DNA of 64,000 bases from Viridilinea sp964592425 (GCA_964592425.1 CAZQCG010000004.1:62001-126000), one strand, 5' to 3'. Positions 51,562-60,261 are shown, counted from the first letter of the stretch. The notes: generated by a model from the sequence alone, not told the origin. Translations and numbers: made by a program.

Positions 51562-51580
51562 GGGATAGCCGGAAGCCTCT

Positions 51581-53890
51581 ATGGAACAGATTGAGCTGCG
51601 GGCGCTTGAAGCTCGCTGTATTCAAGAAGAGCCGCCACCCTGCCAGGCAACATGTCCTGTCCACGTTGATGTGCGCGCCCTGGCAGGATCGGTAGGCAAG
51701 GGCAACTTTGCGGAAGGCCTCGCGATCTTTCGCCGCACGATCCCTTTCCCTCACCTCGTCGCCCGTATCTGTGATGAGCCTTGCCGATCATTATGCACGC
51801 GTGGTGCCGTTGGTGAGCCGATTCAGATCCGTGAATTGGAGCTCGCCTGCGTCAACCACGGGACGGTTGCCGCGGAAAAACCCCGTCAGCTACCGCGCCG
51901 GCAAGGCCGTGTGGCGGTGGCTGGTGGGGGCCTCAGCGGCATGACAGCCGCCTTCGACCTGGCCCGTAAGGGCTACCGCGTAACGCTCTTCGAGGCATGC
52001 GATCGCCTTGGCGGGGATCTGTGGCAAACGCCGCCCGACGACTTGCCCTGGGAGCTTATCAATACCGAGTTGTCCGTGCTTGTCACACTCGGAGTTGAGT
52101 TGCGCCTTGGTGAGCCCGTCAACTCCGCCTACACCCTGCGTCAAAACTTCGACGCTGTCTATGTTGCAACCGGCTCTGGGGCGCAACTGGCTGACCTACC
52201 CCAGACGTCCGCAGGCGGAATTGTCACTGAACTAACCACCTTTGCCACCAACCTGGACGGCGTCTTTGCTGGCGGCGCTCTGCTGCGCCCCGGTCAGCCA
52301 CCCTCACCAATCACTGCCATCGCCGATGGGCGTCGAGCCGCGATCTCGATCGACCGCTACCTTCAGAAGGTTTCGCTTACGGCCTCACGCAGCGCTGAGG
52401 GCACCCAGACGACACGGCTCTTCACTAACACAACGGGCATTGTGCCGCTGCTGGCTGTTCGCCCGGCCCGGCCCGCCGATGGCTTTCACCCCGATGAAGC
52501 TGTTGCTGAAGCTGCACGCTGTCTCCTCTGCGAGTGCATGGAGTGCGTGAAGGTTTGCCCCTACCTTGAGCACTATGATCGCTACCCGCGTAAGGGTATT
52601 CGCGAAGTCTACAATAATCTGGCGATCGTCCAGGGCGAGCGCAAGGCCAACCGCTTCATCAATAGCTGTAGCCTTTGTGGCCTCTGCGCTGAGGTCTGTC
52701 CCACCAATCTGAGTATGGGCACCGTCTGCAAGCATGCCCGTCAGGCAATGGTGCGCCAGGGACGTATGCCGCCCTCGGCCCACGACTTCGCGCTGCGCGA
52801 CATGGCCTTCAGCAACGGCCCACAGTTCACCGTAGCTCGTCACCAGCCCGGCACAACCGCAAGCACCTATGTCTTCTTCCCTGGCTGCCAGCTCAGCGCC
52901 TCGACGCCAGAACACGTCGAACGGGTCTACGCCGACCTGCGCCAGCGTATGGGTGCATCTGTCGGGCTACTGTTGCACTGCTGCGGTGTCCCAGCTGACT
53001 GGGCCGGTCGCCCCGAGTTATTCGCTACGAGCCTGGCTGCGCTCAGCGACCAGTTACGCAGCCTGGGAAATCCCACCGTCATCCTGCCCTGCTCGAGTTG
53101 CTACCAGACCTTCAAGCTGCATCTGCCTGAGATACGCATCGTCTCGCTCTGGGATCTCTATGCCGAGCGCGGGCTGCCGCCAGATGCACGAACCGGGGCG
53201 TTGACCGTGGCAGTCCATGACCCGTGCAGCACGCGCTATGAGGTGGGCATCCAGGAGGGTGCGCGAACGATTATTGACCAACTGGGGTACGCCGTCGAAG
53301 AATTGTCTCTCAGCCGTCAGAGGACGACCTGCTGTAGCTACGGAGGAGTCCAATGGCTGGCCAACCCCGCAGTGGCGCGCAAGGTGGTCGAACGCCGCGT
53401 CGCCGAGAGCACCCGCGACTACGTGACCTACTGCGCGATGTGTCGCGACTTCTTCGCGGCCTATGGCAAACGCACACTTCACCTGCTTGACCTTATCTAT
53501 GGTGATGACGGGCGCAACGGCGGGCGTGGCCCCGGTTTCTCGCAGCGCCACGAAAACCGTGCCCGGCTCAAGCGGAGACTGCTTCTGGAGGTCTGGGGAG
53601 AGACGATGGATAATCAGGCAAGCTACGAGGCCATCCAGCTCTTTGTTTCCGACGAGATCCGCGCACGGATGGAGGAGCGGCACATCCTTGACGAGGATCT
53701 GCGCCGCGTGATCGAGCATGCCGAGCGTACCGGCGCACGCTTTCACAACCAGGCCAGCGGACGCTGGTTAGCAAGCTACAAACCTACGGCAGTCACCTAT
53801 TGGGTCGAATATGAGCCTCAGGGCGATGGCTTCCTGATCACCAATGCGTACAGCCACCGCATGGAGATTGTCGAGGATCACCACGCATGA
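51581..53890 (+). CDS. FAD/NAD-dependent oxidoreductase fused to FeS dicluster and CCG domains
   Basis: This is a 769-residue multidomain redox protein. Residues about 20-75 hold an N-terminal 4Fe-4S motif (CQATCPVHVD, CDEPCRSLC) as in GltD-type proteins. A FAD site follows (VAVAGGGLSGMTAA near 112). Two ferredoxin-like clusters come next (CLLCECMECVKVCP near 322-335; CSLCGLCAEVCP near 368-379). Two heterodisulfide-reductase CCG modules follow (FFPGCQLS..HCCG..CSSCY and HDPCS..CCSYGG..CAMC). The last about 100 residues are a separate unassigned domain. It matches my recollection of the 'pyridine nucleotide-disulfide oxidoreductase/dicluster-binding' family. It probably moves electrons from Mop to a disulfide or quinone. 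Confidence 0.8.
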   Translation: MEQIELRALEARCIQEEPPPCQATCPVHVDVRALAGSVGKGNFAEGLAIFRRTIPFPHLVARICDEPCRSLCTRGAVGEPIQIRELELACVNHGTVAAEKPRQLPRRQGRVAVAGGGLSGMTAAFDLARKGYRVTLFEACDRLGGDLWQTPPDDLPWELINTELSVLVTLGVELRLGEPVNSAYTLRQNFDAVYVATGSGAQLADLPQTSAGGIVTELTTFATNLDGVFAGGALLRPGQPPSPITAIADGRRAAISIDRYLQKVSLTASRSAEGTQTTRLFTNTTGIVPLLAVRPARPADGFHPDEAVAEAARCLLCECMECVKVCPYLEHYDRYPRKGIREVYNNLAIVQGERKANRFINSCSLCGLCAEVCPTNLSMGTVCKHARQAMVRQGRMPPSAHDFALRDMAFSNGPQFTVARHQPGTTASTYVFFPGCQLSASTPEHVERVYADLRQRMGASVGLLLHCCGVPADWAGRPELFATSLAALSDQLRSLGNPTVILPCSSCYQTFKLHLPEIRIVSLWDLYAERGLPPDARTGALTVAVHDPCSTRYEVGIQEGARTIIDQLGYAVEELSLSRQRTTCCSYGGVQWLANPAVARKVVERRVAESTRDYVTYCAMCRDFFAAYGKRTLHLLDLIYGDDGRNGGRGPGFSQRHENRARLKRRLLLEVWGETMDNQASYEAIQLFVSDEIRARMEERHILDEDLRRVIEHAERTGARFHNQASGRWLASYKPTAVTYWVEYEPQGDGFLITNAYSHRMEIVEDHHA

Positions 53891-54105
53891 GCCAGGATGA
53901 ACGCGCCGTGTGGGTTAACCACCCCGATCTGGTCTGTGGACGCTGCAACATGGCGCTCCAGGTGCGTCGGGTGAATGTGACCTACCTGGGAAATGCGTTC
54001 CCCGTAGAGTTGCTACGCTGTCCACATTGCGGGCTGACCTTCGTGCCCGAGGTGCTGGCTATGGGCAAGATGGCCGAAATTGAACAGGCCCTCGAGGACA
54101 AGTAG
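53887..54105 (+). CDS. Small CxxC redox protein (DVU_1557-like)
   Basis: This 72-residue protein has two cysteine pairs, CGRC (residues about 17-20) and CPHCG (about 45-49), consistent with a zinc ribbon or rubredoxin-like site. Its ATG overlaps the stop of the dicluster gene by 4 bases. Size and context match what I recall as the DVU_1557 redox family. Its partner is probably one of the flanking enzymes. Confidence 0.75.
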   Translation: MSQDERAVWVNHPDLVCGRCNMALQVRRVNVTYLGNAFPVELLRCPHCGLTFVPEVLAMGKMAEIEQALEDK

Positions 54106-54106
54106 G

Positions 54107-54850
54107 ATGCTGGCCGACCTGCAGAACCCGCCAATCCGGGCAGGCAACCACTGCCATCTGAACCCTCAGCTTGCGGCCTGCGCCCCGCCGATCCACCCTG
54201 GCGGGCTGGCCCTGACCCGACATGCCCTGGCACTCTGCGGGGCGCTGCCGGGGGCCTTGCTACTCGACCTGGGCTGCGGCGGGGGAGCCAGCGTGGCTCT
54301 CGCCGCCAGAGAGTTTGGCCTGGTAGCGTTAGGCCTTGATGTGCGTGTGACACCCTTGCCGCATGGCCAGATCCTCCCCGCTGGAGCGCTGCTTATTCAG
54401 GCGATCGCCGAGAGGCTACCGTTGCGCTGCGGCATTATCGACCTTATCCTGGCCGAATGCAGCCTGTCGGTGGTCAGTGACCGGGCAGCCACGCTCAGCG
54501 AGATTCAGCGAGTGCTCCGTCCCGGCGGTGCGCTGATTATCAGCGATGTCTATCTGCGCAGCCCCGAGCGTGCACCTGATGTGGGCAACTTGCTGACTAC
54601 AATGAGGCGTGGGCTGGCCCACTCGTGCGAGGCGATCTGCGCTGAGCTTGCCACGTACGGGCTCACGGTCGAACATTGGGAGGATTGCTCAGTGGCTCTA
54701 CACGATTTCGCCTGTGCAGCACCCCCAGAGGCAATAGCGACCTACTGGCAAGCCGCGCCAGGTGTCAACCCATTCGACGCCGCGTTGGCCATAGCTCGGG
54801 CCCGGCCAGGCTACTTGCTGCTGCTTGCCCGACGGATGGGAAGAGCATAA
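54107..54850 (+). CDS. SAM-dependent methyltransferase (DVU_1556-like)
   Basis: This 247-residue class I methyltransferase has motif I LLLDLGCGGGASVALAA near 52-68, motif II region LGLDVR, motif III/IV LILAECSLSVVSD near 125 and motif VI-like LRPGGALIISDVYLR. The C-terminal part is Cys-containing (EDCSVAL). ATG 54107 is 1 base after the previous stop; the longer frame from 54080 overlaps it. The methyl acceptor is unknown, but the operon suggests a cofactor or peptide handled by the radical SAM protein. Confidence 0.8.
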   Translation: MLADLQNPPIRAGNHCHLNPQLAACAPPIHPGGLALTRHALALCGALPGALLLDLGCGGGASVALAAREFGLVALGLDVRVTPLPHGQILPAGALLIQAIAERLPLRCGIIDLILAECSLSVVSDRAATLSEIQRVLRPGGALIISDVYLRSPERAPDVGNLLTTMRRGLAHSCEAICAELATYGLTVEHWEDCSVALHDFACAAPPEAIATYWQAAPGVNPFDAALAIARARPGYLLLLARRMGRA

Positions 54851-54852
54851 CA

Positions 54853-55296
54853 ATGGACAATTTCAGCCAGACGATCAGCCTTGGGCGGCAAGGTTTTTTC
54901 TGCAGCCAGATCCTCATGCTCCAGGGGCTGGCGCTCCAGGGCAAGGAGAATCCCGATCTGGTGCGGGCGATCCAGGGCCTCGCGGGCGGTATTGGCTTCA
55001 CCGGCGGAAACTGCGGCGCATTGAGTGGTGGTGCATGCCTGCTCGGACTCTATGCAGGTAAGGGTCATGCCGATGAAGAAGAGGATCTACGCCTGATGCT
55101 GATGATCGGTGAACTGGTTGCCTGGTTCAAGGATCGCTTTGGGCAAGCGTACGGCGGGATCGATTGCAGCACGATCCTCGGTGACGGTATGGGCAGTCAA
55201 CTAACCCGCTGCCCACTCATTGTCGAAGAGACCCTCCAGAAGGTCAAGGAATTACTCGTCTCGCATGGCTTCGACCTGATGGGCGAAAGCTTCTAA
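54853..55296 (+). CDS. C-GCAxxG-C-C family redox protein (DVU_1555-like)
   Basis: This 147-residue protein starts at ATG 54853, 2 bases after the methyltransferase stop. It has the family cysteines: a first Cys near 17 (FFCSQILM), the GNCGALSGGACLLG motif near 54-67, and later Cys residues (GIDCST near 105 and TRCPL near 119). Such proteins are thought to bind metal or FeS centres; no reaction is established. The context matches the DVU_1555 position of the Desulfovibrio cluster. Confidence 0.82.
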   Translation: MDNFSQTISLGRQGFFCSQILMLQGLALQGKENPDLVRAIQGLAGGIGFTGGNCGALSGGACLLGLYAGKGHADEEEDLRLMLMIGELVAWFKDRFGQAYGGIDCSTILGDGMGSQLTRCPLIVEETLQKVKELLVSHGFDLMGESF

Positions 55297-55310
55297 AGAT
55301 ACCTAAACCT

Positions 55311-56690
55311 ATGCTTGACCAGATCCTCGCCGAGACCGAGAGTGTGTGCCCGCAGTGTCTCGTCCGCATCCCTGCACAACGAGTGGCACGCGGCGAAAAC
55401 GTCTACCTGCGCAAGGTCTGCCCGGAACATGGACCATTTGAGACGGTGATCTGGCGTGGGAAACCCACGCTGTCGACCTGGGTCAGCCCAAAGACACCGA
55501 GCTTTCCGGTGGCCCCACTCACCAGCGTAACCCATGGCTGCCCCTACGACTGTGGCCTCTGCGCCGAGCACCAGCAACACTCCTGCTGCGTGCTGTTGGA
55601 GGTAACCCAGCGCTGTGACCTGCGCTGTGCCGTTTGTTTCGCCAATGCAGGCAAGAGTGCCCCACCTGATCCCGACCTGGCGACGATCACGGGCTGGTTC
55701 CAGCACCTGCTCGACAGCAGCGGCCCCTGCAATATCCAACTATCGGGCGGGGAACCATGTGTGCGCGACGACCTGCCCGAGATCGTCGCAGTGGGGCGGA
55801 CACTAGGCTTCAGCTTCTTTCAAGTCAACACCAATGGCCTGCGGCTGGCCCGCGATCCGGCGTTCGCGACCCGTTTACGTGAGGCAGGCGTCTCTACCAT
55901 CTTTCTCCAGTTCGATGGCATCAATGATGCGGCCTACATCGCCCTGCGCGGGCGTCCATTGCTTGCTCAGAAGCAGGCTGCCATCGAACACTGCGCCGCT
56001 GCCGGTCTTGGTGTCGTCCTGGTGCCAACCCTGGTACCGGGCGTAAACGTCGATCAGATCGGTATGATGCTCAGCTTCGCCCTGGAACACATGCCGTCCG
56101 TACGAGGGGTTCACTTCCAGCCGATCAGCTACTTCGGGCGCTACCCGCAGCCGCCCGACGACACTATGCGGATCACTATCCCCGAGGTGATCCGCGCCAT
56201 CGCAGAGCAGACCGACGGGCGTATGCCCGTCGCCAGCTTCATCCCTGCAGGGGCTGAGCACGCAATGTGTTCATTCCATGGGAACTTCGTGCTTATGCCA
56301 GACGGGCACGTGCTACCCCTTATGCGCAGCCGACCCTCGTCATGCTGTGGCCCATCAGTACCCGTGATCGCCGAGGAGGGTGCCCGCCGCTCACGCGCCT
56401 TTGTGGCCACCCACTGGGCCGCTCCAGTCATCACGCCTTGTAAAAATGAAAATGATGGGGCGAGCCTCTTCGGTGAGTGGGATCGTTTCGTCCAGCGGGC
56501 AAAAACCCATACCTTCTGCGTTTCGGGGATGGCCTTCCAAGACGCCTGGACCCTCGACCTTGAACGACTACGCCTCTGCTATATCCACAACATCAGCCCC
56601 AAGGGCCTGGTCGTACCGTTCTGCGCTTACAACCTGACGACTCAGGATGGCCGATCACTCTACCGCGTGTCGCACGCCGATCAAGTATGA
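55311..56690 (+). CDS. trsS: Radical SAM protein, TrsS-like, cysteine-rich N-terminus
   Basis: This 459-residue protein has the radical SAM cluster C102-x3-C106-x2-C109 (RCDLRCAVCF), a glycine-rich SAM motif (QLSGGEP near 145-151) and a barrel to about 320. Before it lie further cysteines: C13/C16/C37 (zinc-like), C77/C81/C84 (CPYDCGLC) and the pair C92-C93. Homologues recalled as TrsS include selenoproteins; here there is no in-frame TGA, so this is the all-Cys form. The stop overlaps the CoA ligase ATG by 4 bases. The substrate is unknown; modification of the Mo enzyme, its cofactor or a small carrier is plausible. Confidence 0.78.
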   Translation: MLDQILAETESVCPQCLVRIPAQRVARGENVYLRKVCPEHGPFETVIWRGKPTLSTWVSPKTPSFPVAPLTSVTHGCPYDCGLCAEHQQHSCCVLLEVTQRCDLRCAVCFANAGKSAPPDPDLATITGWFQHLLDSSGPCNIQLSGGEPCVRDDLPEIVAVGRTLGFSFFQVNTNGLRLARDPAFATRLREAGVSTIFLQFDGINDAAYIALRGRPLLAQKQAAIEHCAAAGLGVVLVPTLVPGVNVDQIGMMLSFALEHMPSVRGVHFQPISYFGRYPQPPDDTMRITIPEVIRAIAEQTDGRMPVASFIPAGAEHAMCSFHGNFVLMPDGHVLPLMRSRPSSCCGPSVPVIAEEGARRSRAFVATHWAAPVITPCKNENDGASLFGEWDRFVQRAKTHTFCVSGMAFQDAWTLDLERLRLCYIHNISPKGLVVPFCAYNLTTQDGRSLYRVSHADQV

Positions 56691-58030
56691 CCGCGACTGT
56701 CGTCAGCACCACTCATACCGTACTCAACCCTGCGCTCACCCCGCTGGAGCCGTGGATCGCAGCAACGATTGGGGCTCCTTCTCCGCTGGCACGGGATGCC
56801 CTCATACGCTGGCAGTTGAATCGGCTACAGGCGACGGTGAACCTGGCTCGGCAGCGAAGCCCTTTCTACCGCAAACGCCTTGTCGGAGCACCAGAGGAAC
56901 TGACGAGTCTCGCTGATCTGGCCTTGCTACCTTTTACCACGGCTGACGACCTGCGGGCCAACCCACTACAACTCCTCTGTGTCTCACAGGACGCTATCCA
57001 GCGCATGATCACCCTGAGCAGTTCAGGCACCACCGGCGCGCCCAAGCGGGTCGCCTTCACCCATGCCGATCAGGAGTTAACCCTGCGCTTCTTCCAGGTG
57101 GGGATGAGTACCTTTACCCATCCAGGCGAGCGGGTTCTGGTCATGCTCCCTGGCCAGACGCCAGGCAGCGTAGGTGAACTGTTGCTCACCGCTCTGAGGC
57201 GCCTGGGTGCTGAAGGTATCCTGCACGACCCACTGGCGGATCCACACATGACAGCGCAGGTGATCGCAGCTAGTGGGGCAACTGTCCTGATCGGCACGCC
57301 CAGGCAGGCCATCATCCTGGCGCGCCACCCTGCCACAGCTGGTGCACGGCTGCGCAGTGCATTGCTCACTACGGATCATGTGCCGCACGCCATCGTTAGC
57401 GCCGTCGAGGCGGCCTGGGGCTGCACCGTCTACAACCATTACGGTATGACTGAAATGGGGCTCGGCGGGGGCGTCGAATGCCAGGCGCGGCACGGTTACC
57501 ACTTGCGCGAGGCGGATCTGCTCATCGAAATTGTGAACCCGGTGAGCGGAGTACCGCTCCCAGAGGGCGAGGCTGGCGAGATTGTCTTTACTACCCTCAC
57601 ACGAGAGGGGATGCCGCTCATCCGCTACCGCACCGGCGACGCCGGGCACTTCATCCCTGAGGCATGCCCCTGTGGGACAACGCTGCGAACCCTTGCACGG
57701 GTCACCCATCGGCCAGGTAGCTCGCCGAGGTTAGGGCATGCGCTGCTGACGATGGCTGATCTGGATGAAGCCCTCTTTCCGCTAGAGGGGGTCGTGGGCT
57801 TCACCGCTACACTCACCTATGAAGCCTCTGACCAATCCATTCTCATCGTGGAGATCGAGGCGCTGTCCAACTTCATGCTGGATAGGCGGATAGTCGAGCA
57901 AAGCCTGATGACGCTACCGGCGCTGAGCTATGCGGTCAACCTGGGTAGATTGGATCTGGTCATCAAGCAGCGGGCCTACGATCCGACGTGCAGGCACTCC
58001 TTCCAGAAGCGCGCCATTCAATGCCGATGA
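56687..58030 (+). CDS. AMP-dependent CoA ligase, PaaK-like (DVU_1553-like)
   Basis: This 447-residue adenylate-forming enzyme has the P-loop LSSSGTTGAPKRVAF near 107-121, the HYGMTEMGLGGG motif near 250 and a RYRTGDAGHF motif near 310, as in phenylacetate-CoA ligases. The C-terminal domain is short and ends irregularly (KRAIQCR). It activates a carboxylic acid with ATP and CoA. With Mop upstream, the operon could convert an aldehyde to acid to acyl-CoA. It is the last gene before a bidirectional terminator. Confidence 0.8.
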   Translation: MTATVVSTTHTVLNPALTPLEPWIAATIGAPSPLARDALIRWQLNRLQATVNLARQRSPFYRKRLVGAPEELTSLADLALLPFTTADDLRANPLQLLCVSQDAIQRMITLSSSGTTGAPKRVAFTHADQELTLRFFQVGMSTFTHPGERVLVMLPGQTPGSVGELLLTALRRLGAEGILHDPLADPHMTAQVIAASGATVLIGTPRQAIILARHPATAGARLRSALLTTDHVPHAIVSAVEAAWGCTVYNHYGMTEMGLGGGVECQARHGYHLREADLLIEIVNPVSGVPLPEGEAGEIVFTTLTREGMPLIRYRTGDAGHFIPEACPCGTTLRTLARVTHRPGSSPRLGHALLTMADLDEALFPLEGVVGFTATLTYEASDQSILIVEIEALSNFMLDRRIVEQSLMTLPALSYAVNLGRLDLVIKQRAYDPTCRHSFQKRAIQCR

Positions 58031-58066
58031 CGGGTGATTCTTCACCCGAAGGTTCAAAGAAAAAAC

Positions 58067-58090
58067 AGAGCCGCCCCCGGGGGCGGCTCT
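58067..58090. terminator. Bidirectional terminator between the CoA ligase and pufM
   Basis: A perfect 24-bp palindrome (AGAGCCGCCCCC and its complement). On the minus strand it is followed by GTTTTTTC, giving a textbook intrinsic terminator for pufLM; on the plus strand the tail is weak (AAAGATC). Confidence 0.88.
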
Positions 58091-58115
58091 AAAGATCATG
58101 TGGATCGGACAACAG

Positions 58116-59033
58116 TTACGGTGTGGGTGGCGGGAACTGCGGATAGGCGATCCCGGCCTCAACGCCCCACTGGAACCAGTTGTTGACGAAGTCGGGCATC
58201 GAGAGGAAGATGCCGATTGCCCCGGTCACCCCACAGAGCCAGGCAAACCAGAAGGCCCAGAGGTGGATCGAGTAGGCATTAGCATTAAAGCCCATACACC
58301 AGCGCCAGAAGAGTTGCGCCCGCTCGGTGCCTGTGCCGGGTGCCTGCATCTCGTCCCACTCCTCGTGCGCCGCATACTTCTCAAGCGCCCAGATCGTGCC
58401 GGCGTGCATGGCCAGCACCACCGTCGAGCCAAGCAGGAAGAAGATCGAGAGCATGTGGAAGGGATTGTAGTAGAAGTTGCCGTAGCGGACACTAACGTTG
58501 TTCGTCCAATCAAGCAGGGCCTTGAGGCCATGCGGCGGGGCCTCGGACCAGTCACCCATCCACATCGGACGGATGATATAGATCACCAGATAGAGAATGA
58601 TCGCCCCGCTGAAGCCGTAGGCCAGATAGGGCTTAATCCCCAGAGTCGTGGCCCGCGAGTAGAGGAACATAAACCAGCAGAGGATCGACACTGTCAGGAA
58701 GAAAGTCGCGATCAACCACCAACCGCCCTGTTCAAGGGGGGCAAAGCTAAGGCCATAGGCGGTGGAGGGTGGGTCGATCTGCAAGACGAAGAAATACTTG
58801 GCGAAGGCGATCGGGTTCCAGTTCACCTGGGCCGCCATCACCACGAGCCAGATAAAGGTGAAGATCGCGCCGGTCACATAGGCAGCGGCATTCCAGAAAC
58901 CAAGGAAGGTCGGACCAATCTGACTATCGAGGCCGAAGTTCTCAAGAATCGGCAGTTCAATCGCCTTGCCGATGCGGCCTTTTGCGCGGGGCCCCAGCTC
59001 AAGGTCGCCGGGGATTGAATTCATCGTTGCCAT
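58116..59033 (-). CDS. pufM: Photosynthetic reaction centre M subunit
   Basis: This 305-residue, five-helix protein is very close to Chloroflexus PufM. ATG 59033 (AGGGAG 5 bases upstream) gives the expected MATMNSIPGDLELG start; a GTG 6 bases earlier is possible. The special-pair His is in YYNPFHMLS and the iron ligands in AMHAGTIWA and SIHLWAFW. At the accessory BChl-ligand position the sequence reads KALLDW, with Leu where purple bacteria have His, predicting bacteriopheophytin there. It is encoded 91 bases after pufL. Confidence 0.96.
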   Translation of the reverse strand: MATMNSIPGDLELGPRAKGRIGKAIELPILENFGLDSQIGPTFLGFWNAAAYVTGAIFTFIWLVVMAAQVNWNPIAFAKYFFVLQIDPPSTAYGLSFAPLEQGGWWLIATFFLTVSILCWFMFLYSRATTLGIKPYLAYGFSGAIILYLVIYIIRPMWMGDWSEAPPHGLKALLDWTNNVSVRYGNFYYNPFHMLSIFFLLGSTVVLAMHAGTIWALEKYAAHEEWDEMQAPGTGTERAQLFWRWCMGFNANAYSIHLWAFWFAWLCGVTGAIGIFLSMPDFVNNWFQWGVEAGIAYPQFPPPTP

Positions 59034-59124
59034 AGTCACTCCCTATTGCGATTGTGAATTTTGGAGGCTGGGTGCGCAAGCACCCGACGGCCATCCAGCG
59101 GCACCAACCCAAAACTCAAAATCG

Positions 59125-60060
59125 TTACACGCCGCTCCACCAGGGCAGTACATTCCAGAAGTTCCAGAAGCTCACCCAATCCTGCACCAGCCAGCCGGAG
59201 AACAAGATGCAGAGGTTCGCCGAGAGAACACCGCCACAGGCGAAGAGGAAGCCCAGGCGGTGAATGCCCGACTCGCCGACGGAGTAGATGATCGCGTCGC
59301 GGAAGAACTGGTTCTCGATGTCGCCGCCCTCAGGGCCACGGTACTGGGCCGCGCTGAGGATAAGCGAGCCGTGACAGGCGAGCAGCCAGGTGGAGCCAAA
59401 GAGCCCAGCGATGCCCAGGGCGTGGAAGGGGTTGTAGAAGAAGTTGTTGTAGCGATAACCGAAGTTAGAGACCCAGTCCAAGTGCGGCATCACGCCAAGC
59501 ACAAAACCCTCGTGCCACTGACCCATCGCAATCGGGCGGATGATCTGCAAGGTCACCCAGGCAGAGAAGACAACGCCGTAGGCCACCGCAATGTGGTAGC
59601 CCATATTCAGCTTCATGCTGATGTCTACCTGGCGCATCATCCAACCGAAGAAGGCGATGGTGGCAAAGAGCACCGTCATCTGCCAGGCAAAGCCGGGTTG
59701 ACCCGGACTGACCAGAGCCAGGCCAAGCTCAGCCGGGGGCGGATCAATGCGCCCGGCAAAGAAGTTCTGCGGATAGGAGAAAGGCCCACGCCACACAACC
59801 GCATCGAGGTAGAAGAACGTGCCGAAGATAACCCCGAGCACCGAGATGAAGCCCCAGAAGCCGACATAGAAGGGGCCGACCCAAAAATCAAACGGGTCAT
59901 ACTTGAACAGGCTGCTGAAGGTTGTCCGACCCTTGATCTTGTACTCCGGCTCCAACTCCGCAACCGTCCGCCCTCCCGGCACCCGCGTCGAGCGTGCGCC
60001 GTCCAGGACAGTAAAGCCAAAGTCCGGGAAGCGGGGATCCTTTGCCTTGGTACCACTCAT
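59125..60060 (-). CDS. pufL: Photosynthetic reaction centre L subunit
   Basis: This 311-residue protein has the same length as in Chloroflexus. The start at ATG 60060 is supported by AGGGAG in the leader; the frame runs upstream to 60240 but that part is leader. Five membrane helices are present. The special-pair His is in FYNPFHALG, the accessory BChl His is kept in MPHLDWVS, and the iron ligands are in LLACHGSLIL and GIHRLGFLF. With PufM it forms the quinone-reducing type-2 reaction centre; no H subunit gene is seen. Confidence 0.96.
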   Translation of the reverse strand: MSGTKAKDPRFPDFGFTVLDGARSTRVPGGRTVAELEPEYKIKGRTTFSSLFKYDPFDFWVGPFYVGFWGFISVLGVIFGTFFYLDAVVWRGPFSYPQNFFAGRIDPPPAELGLALVSPGQPGFAWQMTVLFATIAFFGWMMRQVDISMKLNMGYHIAVAYGVVFSAWVTLQIIRPIAMGQWHEGFVLGVMPHLDWVSNFGYRYNNFFYNPFHALGIAGLFGSTWLLACHGSLILSAAQYRGPEGGDIENQFFRDAIIYSVGESGIHRLGFLFACGGVLSANLCILFSGWLVQDWVSFWNFWNVLPWWSGV

Positions 60061-60183
60061 AACAGGCTCCCTTTCCAGAGGAGACGATGCACGGGGCCGT
60101 GGTGTGGTGGCCGTCGCCGTCTGCCGGTAACAGCCATGAAGAAAGAAGTTGCGGAAAAGAAAAAAGTTGATGCGCTCACGCGA

Positions 60184-60212
60184 AGTATAATACGCCGCAA
60201 AATCCTTGTCAA
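60184..60212 (-). promoter_or_regulatory. Sigma-70 promoter of pufLM
   Basis: On the minus strand TTGACA (60212-60207) is followed after 17 bases by TATACT (60189-60184). Transcription would begin near 60177, with a leader of about 117 bases before pufL. Its form is nearly identical to the pufBA promoter. Confidence 0.82.
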
Positions 60213-60261
60213 GCAAGGCTTTGGGTGGTGTTTTCTGCACTCTAAAGCGTAACAGTAGCTT

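Noticed and set aside
58098..60252. Long open frames on the strand opposite pufM and pufL (306 and 428 codons)
   Set aside because: They mirror the well-identified pufM and pufL genes, are rich in Arg/His/Pro, and have no recognisable domain or Shine-Dalgarno; high GC content alone explains them.
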